Positions 7,249 to 11,253 of a stretch of DNA of 11,253 bases are shown here, in pieces; positions within the stretch are counted from its first letter, which is position 1, and each line of letters begins with the position of its first letter. The translations under genes and the position numbers were made by a program. The DNA lies in NCBI GenBank assembly GCA_037968895.1, contig JBBKWJ010000282.1:1-11253 (forward strand). The letters run 5' to 3'. The notes under the pieces were generated by a model, which saw nothing but the letters and a program-made list of their open reading frames with translations, was not told the DNA's origin and searched no databases. Source of the stretch: JBBKWJ01 sp037968895 (lineage in GTDB: Bacteria > Actinomycetota > Acidimicrobiia > Acidimicrobiales > SZUA-35).

Positions 7249-8316
7249 CTATTCCACTTGGCTGATGAGCCATCCAATCGAAGGTTCGAGAATGGTGTAG
7301 AAGAAGCGGAATTCCTGGCCGGTGACGAGGCGAGTGAATGTTGCCGACCCATATAGGTGGCGAAGTCGAAATGGAGTCTCATCAGCCAAGCCGTTGCCTG
7401 CGAAATACAGGGTGTTGTTTCGTCTGATGAGCGCAGGGAAGATAGCCGGAATGTCTTGCTTGTCGAGCTTCGCTGCTCCACTGTCAGTAACAGGCAACTC
7501 AAACTCGGCTTCGACCGTTGCGCCAGGTGCGGCTTCAACAACACTGGCCCAACCATCGAACGTCGCCGTACCTCGGATTGCACCGGGGGCGCCGCCATGA
7601 ACTAGGGGAAGGAGGTCAACGAGGTCTTCTTCGGTGAGCACCACAATCTCAGGCTCGGTTTCGCGTCCAGCCACCGGACCAGAAACGAGCACAATGCCAG
7701 GACCCTCAAAATCCCATTCGCCGATGTAGACCTTTTTGATATTCGGCGAGACGTCGGTCAAGTTGTCCCAAAAACGAAAGACCCACGGTGTCGAAACGAA
7801 TCCGAACGTGTCCTCGATGACATCGCCTGCGGAGCCTGGTGTTGGGTTATACACCATCGCGAACTCGGCATATGAGGGCACACCTTCGCTAACCCAGCGT
7901 CGTATATCTACGGCTTGGGGGAGCGTGAGGTAGTCAGAAATGAGCTTCTGGGTGAGGTTCTCCTCGACGTACACGCCGTATGCGTCAGCCAAGACGATGA
8001 TGTCCGGGGCTTCGGTCGGCCACAGTCCGTGGGGGCCGCCATCAGGGTTCGTCCCGTAGTAGTCAGTCGTGTAGTCGTACTCGACCTTGTGATAGTCGAA
8101 GAGCTGGCCGAGGATGGCATGTTCGGCGTAGCTATCGCTGGCGACGGTTTGGTCGAATACAAGGACGTCAAGGTCCTGTCGCGGCTTGAGTTCCCACGCG
8201 ATCCGGGTCACCACTGACGCCACAACCACCGACGCGATGCTGACCAACAAGATCCGCGACATCCACATAACGATGCGCGCCGCAATGGGCGGCGGGCCTG
8301 TGGAATGGGCGGACAT
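7249..8316 (-). CDS. Membrane-anchored protein of unknown function
   Basis: The 355 residues start with a short polar stretch, then a hydrophobic segment (about 15-37) with Arg14 ahead of it, which looks like an uncleaved signal anchor placing the rest outside the membrane. The next part (about 48-125) alternates predicted strands and helices: LDVLVFDQTV, then a DSYAEHAILGQLFDY helix, a Tyr/Asp-rich stretch, and DIIVLADAYGVY. This suggests a Rossmann-like fold related to glutamine amidotransferase-like or uncharacterised envelope proteins; I cannot assign a family. The C-terminal half (about 220-355) looks beta-rich (TVEAEFELPV, TLYFAGNGLAD, FRFFYTILEPSIGWL) and may be a separate domain. ATG 8316 has AGGA four bases upstream. 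It is the first gene of the minus-strand pair ending in the monooxygenase and diverges from the NUDIX gene. No catalytic motif is recognised. Confidence 0.8.
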   Translation of the reverse strand: MSAHSTGPPPIAARIVMWMSRILLVSIASVVVASVVTRIAWELKPRQDLDVLVFDQTVASDSYAEHAILGQLFDYHKVEYDYTTDYYGTNPDGGPHGLWPTEAPDIIVLADAYGVYVEENLTQKLISDYLTLPQAVDIRRWVSEGVPSYAEFAMVYNPTPGSAGDVIEDTFGFVSTPWVFRFWDNLTDVSPNIKKVYIGEWDFEGPGIVLVSGPVAGRETEPEIVVLTEEDLVDLLPLVHGGAPGAIRGTATFDGWASVVEAAPGATVEAEFELPVTDSGAAKLDKQDIPAIFPALIRRNNTLYFAGNGLADETPFRLRHLYGSATFTRLVTGQEFRFFYTILEPSIGWLISQVE

Positions 8317-8321
8317 GGGTT

Positions 8322-8351
8322 CCTATCGGACAGGAGCCCTCCCTCGATAGG
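8322..8351. promoter_or_regulatory. Inverted repeat in the 43-bp divergent gap
   Basis: The arms CCTATCG (8322-8328) and CGATAGG (8345-8351) are perfect 7-bp inverted repeats separated by 16 bp. Inside them GGAG (8333-8336) and CTCC (8339-8342) pair as well, offset by one base. Each arm also contains the Shine-Dalgarno-like AGG of one of the two divergent genes: AGGA for the minus gene and AGGG (8349-8352) for the NUDIX gene. It could be a shared operator, or just two similar ribosome binding sites facing away from each other. Confidence 0.4.
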
Positions 8352-8359
8352 GTTCGGCC

Positions 8360-8974
8360 GTGGCATTTGTCTTAGAAACAGCAGGTTCTGACCGTTTGCG
8401 GCCTCGCCCCGATGACCTGGCTTTTGCCGTTGGCGAGTTGGCTGAGGCGAACCTCGAGGGCGACGAGCAGGTCGCGGTCCGTGATCAGATCCTGGCCTTT
8501 TGCGCCGCTAATCCCGATGCATTACACCGCGGCTGCGTTCCTGGTCATCTCACTGGGTCTGCCCTCGTCGTGAACGCGGCGGGCGATCGGGTGCTATTGA
8601 TCCACCATAAGAAGCTTGACCGTTGGCTTCAGCCTGGCGGTCATGCTGACGGTGAGGGCAACCTCGCGCACGTTGCGCTGAAGGAAGCCTCAGAGGAGAC
8701 AGGAATCCTAAACCTCCAGGTCATCCCTACTGTGGTCGACGTCGATATCCATGAAATCCCTGCTCGGGGCACCGACCCAACCCACCTCCACCACGACGTG
8801 AGGTTCGTCGTTTTGGCCCCAGCCGATGCTCACGTTCGACCGAACCATGAGACAAACGGTGCAGTTTGGATCGAGGTCGCCGATGCGGAAGGTCGCATTG
8901 AGTCAGAAGAGGTGCGGCGACTCGTCGATCGTGGCCTCGCCGTCGCTAAGGCCTATCTTCGCCGCGTTGCGTAA
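8360..8974 (+). CDS. NUDIX hydrolase with a variant Nudix box
   Basis: The family hydrolyses nucleoside diphosphates linked to another group, using Mg2+ held by the Nudix box. The 204-residue product has an N-terminal helical part (about 15-60), then a beta-grasp core (SALVVN, RVLLIHHKKLDRWLQPGGH) and the box at 94-116, aligned as G-HADGE-G-NLAHVAL-KEASEETGI. The metal-binding Glu109, Glu112 and Glu113 are kept. The first box Glu is Gly100 and the usual Arg is Lys108; the GGHADGE..L form is common in an uncharacterised actinobacterial subgroup. Substrate unknown. GTG 8360 is preceded by AGGG at 8349-8352 with a 7-base spacer, supporting this start. It ends convergent with the next gene, with two hairpins between. 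Confidence 0.9.
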   Translation: MAFVLETAGSDRLRPRPDDLAFAVGELAEANLEGDEQVAVRDQILAFCAANPDALHRGCVPGHLTGSALVVNAAGDRVLLIHHKKLDRWLQPGGHADGEGNLAHVALKEASEETGILNLQVIPTVVDVDIHEIPARGTDPTHLHHDVRFVVLAPADAHVRPNHETNGAVWIEVADAEGRIESEEVRRLVDRGLAVAKAYLRRVA

Positions 8975-9013
8975 CTCGGGCACCGCAGACTATTGAGCGT
9001 GCTGATCGGATCG

Positions 9014-9037
9014 CCATTTTCGCGTCAGCGAAAATGG
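9014..9037. terminator. Perfect 10-bp hairpin between convergent genes
   Basis: CCATTTTCGC (9014-9023) and GCGAAAATGG (9028-9037) are perfect inverted repeats around a GTCA loop, 39 bases after the NUDIX stop and just beyond the end of the facing gene. A flanking G-U and C-G pair could lengthen the stem on the plus-strand RNA. The A/T run sits inside the stem and no U-tail follows on either strand, so it would be a bidirectional terminator of the tail-less type. Confidence 0.65.
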
Positions 9038-9040
9038 TGC

Positions 9041-9057
9041 AGAACTCGAAGAGTTCT
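9041..9057. terminator. Second hairpin, overlapping the minus-strand stop codon
   Basis: AGAACTC (9041-9047) and GAGTTCT (9051-9057) form a perfect 7-bp inverted repeat with a GAA loop. It starts 3 bases after the larger hairpin and its far arm runs into the stop codon of the minus-strand gene (9056-9058). The two stems together probably form the transcription end point for both convergent genes. Confidence 0.5.
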
Positions 9058-9637
9058 AGCCGACATCAGTTGGAGTGATGCACGAGTCCATCTCGTTGAC
9101 GTCAGCGAACCAGGTGAGGCGGCGTTCAATCCGGCCGGTTCCGATGTCGGTAAACGTCATCACGGCTTCGGGTTCAACGAGCAGTTTGGCGGCATACCTG
9201 TCGCGGTCGGCCACAAATATGTCGTACTCATCGAGCCACTTGGCGAGCATGCCCTGATCTCGTTCGGTCTGCGTAGTCAGGTCGATGGCCCGAAGCTGGG
9301 TGAGCATGTTGTTCAAGACGGCATCGGCTTCGAGAATCTGGTCAGAGCGTTCGGCTGCGTCGGCTGCGGAGATTGAGTATGGAAGATCGCTCATCAACGA
9401 CTTCGCCGCGAAACAGATTGGCTCGGCCGACTCGGCGAAGTCGCCAACGTCAAGTTGGTCGGTGTATTCGCGATCGTTGGCGGCCAAGCCCGAGTAGGCG
9501 TAGACCCAGATTCCGAACGAGCCAATGCCGAGCACAGCAACCAGGCCACGAGCGAGAATCGAGCCGAATGTAAGGCGGCTTCCCTCCTCAAGACCATCTT
9601 CTTCGAGCGGGCTTGGTGCGTCCGTGGTGTCAATCAC
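9056..9637 (-). CDS. Small membrane-anchored protein of unknown function
   Basis: Unrecognised. With the GTG start at 9637 it has 193 residues: a short acidic cytoplasmic N-terminus (3-20), one hydrophobic segment (about 25-47, with Arg30 inside its first turn), and an extracytoplasmic, mainly helical domain rich in Asp, Glu and Ala. Two cysteines lie outside the membrane: Cys75 in AEPICFAA near the start of that domain and Cys186 in DSCITPTDVG at the very end; they could form a disulfide joining its two ends. The frame continues upstream to an ATG at 9718, but that start would overlap tyrS on the other strand, so the GTG is preferred. The GTG has AGGGG only one base ahead, poor spacing, so the exact start is uncertain. 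No enzymatic motif is seen. Confidence 0.72.
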   Translation of the reverse strand: MIDTTDAPSPLEEDGLEEGSRLTFGSILARGLVAVLGIGSFGIWVYAYSGLAANDREYTDQLDVGDFAESAEPICFAAKSLMSDLPYSISAADAAERSDQILEADAVLNNMLTQLRAIDLTTQTERDQGMLAKWLDEYDIFVADRDRYAAKLLVEPEAVMTFTDIGTGRIERRLTWFADVNEMDSCITPTDVG

Positions 9638-9694
9638 GCCCCTATGTTGCCACCGGATCAGCCATATCAGGTAGCGGAAAGCAAAGTCATCCGC

Positions 9695-9707
9695 CACTAT
9701 TGACGCC
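9695..9707 (+). promoter_or_regulatory. Candidate -10 for a leaderless tyrS transcript
   Basis: CACTAT (9695-9700) ends exactly 7 bases before the tyrS ATG at 9708, the spacing expected if transcription starts on the A of the start codon. No purine-rich Shine-Dalgarno lies ahead of the ATG and no good -35 hexamer is visible. The first hexamer base is C instead of T, so this is a weak match. Confidence 0.35.
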
Positions 9708-11018
9708 ATGACTGCCACTCACGCCGACTCTGGTTCGGTTGACCCTGACTTCTTCGACGATCTTGTCGCTCGAGGACTCGTCCATGACACCACCGACCAA
9801 GAGGAGCTGAAGAAGCGCCTCCGTGAGGGGCCAGTCACCGTCTACGTCGGTTTCGATCCAACGGCTGACAGCCTTCACGCCGGGAACCTGGTTGGGCTCT
9901 TGACGCTCCACCGTTTCCAAGAGGCAGGACATCGACCCATCTCACTTGCCGGTGGTGCCACCGGCATGGTTGGCGATCCGTCTGGCAAGTCAGATGAGCG
10001 CAACCTCCTCGATGACGACGCACTGGCCGACAACCTCGCGGGCATCGTGCCTCAGCTCAGACAGTTTCTTGACTTCGACCGCGAGGACAATCCGGCTAAG
10101 TTGCTCGACAATCGAGCCTGGACGGTCGGCACTCCATACCTCGTCTTCTTGCGTGACGTTGGCAAACACATCACTGTCAATCAGATGATGGCCAAGGATT
10201 CCGTGAAGAACCGGATGGAGGGCGATCAAGGGATCAGCTACACCGAGTTTTCCTACATGCTGCTCCAGGCCCACGACTTCTACTGGCTCTACGAGAACGA
10301 AGGCTGCGAGATGCAGCTTGGTGGCTCAGACCAGTGGGGCAATATCACGCTCGGCATCGACCTGATCCGGCGCAAGAGCCAGAAGGCCGCCATGGGCCTC
10401 ACTTGGCCACTTCTCACGAAGGCCGACGGCACGAAGTACGGCAAGACGGCCGGCGGCGAGACACTCTGGCTTAGCGCCGAACGTCTCTCGCCATACCGCT
10501 TCTACCAGTCGTGGATCCAAGTAGACGACGATGAGGTCGCAAAACTGCTCAAGATGCTCACCTTCTTGACCATCAAGGAGATCGAGGTGCTCGTGGCTGC
10601 CCATGAGGCTGAGCCGCACGTCAGGCACGGGCAGCGAGCCCTTGCCTACGAACTCACCTCGATTGTCCATGGAGTCGAAGCCGCCGATGCCGCAGTTGAA
10701 GCGTCGGCTGCGATGTTTGGCGGCGAAGTCTCTGGGCTTGGTCTTGCCACGCTCGGAATGCTGTCGGCCGAGGTGCCCCATGTCGAGGTTGAACGATCGG
10801 TACTCGAGGACGAATCGAATCTTGTACCACTCCTCGTGACGGCCGGCGCCGCTGCCTCCAATTCTGAGGCGATGCGTTTGCTGAAGCAGAACGGAATTTC
10901 AATCAATGATGCGAAGGCCAATGGTGCGACCGGAGTCACTCCCGATGATGTACTTCAGGGGCAGTTTGTTGTACTGCGAAGAGGGAAGAAGCAAGTTTTT
11001 CTAATCTCGTTCATCTGA
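9708..11018 (+). CDS. tyrS: Tyrosyl-tRNA synthetase
   Basis: Cytoplasmic class I synthetase that charges tRNA-Tyr. The 436 residues fit the bacterial TyrS length. Features in order: YVGFDPTADSLHAGNL at 46-61, with HAGN (57-60) as the HIGH motif; GDPSGKSDER; the tyrosine pocket SYMLLQAHDFYWLYENEGCEMQLGGSDQWGN; KYGKT (243-247) as the KMSKS loop of the TyrS type; and a C-terminal S4 RNA-binding domain from about residue 371 (LLVTAGAAASNSEAMRLLKQNG...). The gene is intact. ATG 9708 is followed by about 10 polar residues before the conserved core and lacks a ribosome binding site, suggesting leaderless translation. It diverges from the minus-strand membrane protein across 70 bp. In mycobacteria mpg directly precedes tyrS; here five genes separate them. 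Confidence 0.98.
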   Translation: MTATHADSGSVDPDFFDDLVARGLVHDTTDQEELKKRLREGPVTVYVGFDPTADSLHAGNLVGLLTLHRFQEAGHRPISLAGGATGMVGDPSGKSDERNLLDDDALADNLAGIVPQLRQFLDFDREDNPAKLLDNRAWTVGTPYLVFLRDVGKHITVNQMMAKDSVKNRMEGDQGISYTEFSYMLLQAHDFYWLYENEGCEMQLGGSDQWGNITLGIDLIRRKSQKAAMGLTWPLLTKADGTKYGKTAGGETLWLSAERLSPYRFYQSWIQVDDDEVAKLLKMLTFLTIKEIEVLVAAHEAEPHVRHGQRALAYELTSIVHGVEAADAAVEASAAMFGGEVSGLGLATLGMLSAEVPHVEVERSVLEDESNLVPLLVTAGAAASNSEAMRLLKQNGISINDAKANGATGVTPDDVLQGQFVVLRRGKKQVFLISFI

Positions 11019-11060
11019 CCCGTGTCTCCCTCCTGTGGTGCTGGAGCGGGGAATCCTGCT

Positions 11061-11076
11061 GTGGTCGTTCCACCAC
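11061..11076 (+). terminator. Weak hairpin after tyrS
   Basis: GTGGT (11061-11065) and ACCAC (11072-11076) pair around a CGTTCC loop 43 bases after the tyrS stop. The stem is short and followed by TCTTCG, not a T-run, so it is only a possible terminator separating tyrS from the downstream promoter. Confidence 0.3.
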
Positions 11077-11110
11077 TCTTCGAAGGACCCAAAAACTTCA
11101 AAAGAAGGGG

Positions 11111-11139
11111 TTGGTGCAGGGGTGGGGGAGAGTTAAGGT
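11111..11139 (+). promoter_or_regulatory. Sigma70-type promoter candidate
   Basis: TTGGTG (11111-11116) and TAAGGT (11134-11139) stand 17 bases apart, matching -35 and -10 consensus at most positions including TAnnnT. The spacer is unusually G-rich. It faces out of the window, and no gene starts in the remaining 114 bases, so it would drive a transcript with a long untranslated or structural-RNA leader. Confidence 0.5.
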
Positions 11140-11170
11140 AGTCAGTCGCCTCGATCAGCGGTTTCTACAC

Positions 11171-11207
11171 GAAACAGTTTCACGGAATTAACTTCTTGGA
11201 AACAGTT
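11171..11207 (+). other. boxA-like element and 9-bp direct repeat in a possible rRNA leader
   Basis: TTCTTGGAAACAG (11193-11205) resembles the boxA antitermination element of pre-16S leaders (Bacillus-type TGTTCTTTGAAAACT). The nonamer GAAACAGTT occurs twice, at 11171-11179 and 11199-11207. The window then ends in CCTCCATCAAAGTT with no coding frame, which would suit sequence just ahead of a 16S rRNA gene. The rRNA itself is not in view. Confidence 0.3.
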
Positions 11208-11253
11208 GCTGGTTGTTGGGCGTGGGTTTCAAGTCTGCACCTCCATCAAAGTT

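Noticed and set aside
7199..7273. 25-residue N-terminal extension of the flavin monooxygenase from ATG 7273
   Set aside because: The extension is not family-like and overlaps the upstream gene, while ATG 7198 has AGGGA at good spacing and the normal family N-terminus.
8993..9376. Plus-strand 127-codon frame after the NUDIX gene
   Set aside because: It runs through both hairpins and antisense to the membrane-anchored gene; its product looks like nothing known.
9638..9718. 27-residue N-terminal extension of the minus-strand small membrane protein
   Set aside because: It would overlap the tyrS start on the opposite strand; the start is still uncertain but the GTG at 9637 is more economical.
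1..11253. CRISPR array, tRNA, insertion sequence or prophage genes
   Set aside because: No spaced repeats, tRNA-like cloverleaf, transposase or terminal inverted repeats seen; gaps between genes are all under 240 bases.

Overview
The window looks like a chromosomal segment of a moderately GC-rich actinobacterium, most likely from the Acidimicrobiia. That placement is an inference from gene order, frequent GTG starts and weak or absent Shine-Dalgarno sites, not from a marker gene. Order argG-argH, then mpg, then tyrS is also the order of these genes in Mycobacterium (argGH ... mpg-tyrS), although here mpg and tyrS are separated by five other genes.

Layout. Bases 1-1503 hold the 3' part of an acyl-CoA synthetase gene. 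A tight plus-strand cluster follows: argG (1563-2783), argH (overlaps argG by one base) and mpg, a 3-methyladenine DNA glycosylase whose only start that keeps its conserved N-terminus is a CTG overlapping the argH stop codon. Next is a single-pass membrane protein (4834-5964) with an exact 14-residue coiled-coil repeat and an overall plan like HemX/mitofilin proteins. It converges on a two-gene minus-strand unit: an upstream membrane-anchored protein of unknown function (7249-8316) and a luciferase-like flavin-dependent monooxygenase (5975-7198). A NUDIX hydrolase (8360-8974) diverges from that unit across only 43 bp carrying an inverted repeat. It then converges on a small membrane-anchored unknown protein (9056-9637, minus), with two consecutive perfect hairpins at the junction. 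tyrS (9708-11018) diverges from that protein and appears leaderless. The last 235 bases are non-coding, with a promoter-like pair of hexamers and a boxA-like element, which would fit the leader of a ribosomal RNA operon starting just beyond the window.

Function. argG and argH carry out the last two steps of arginine synthesis. The glycosylase appears translationally coupled to them with no obvious biochemical link. The remaining genes are housekeeping (tyrS) or accessory metabolism (acyl-CoA synthetase, flavin monooxygenase, NUDIX) plus three uncharacterised envelope proteins. I see no mobile element, CRISPR array, tRNA or defence system, and no strong evidence of a new multi-gene system. The best leads are the CTG start of mpg, the HemX-like repeat protein, the hairpin pair and the putative rRNA leader.
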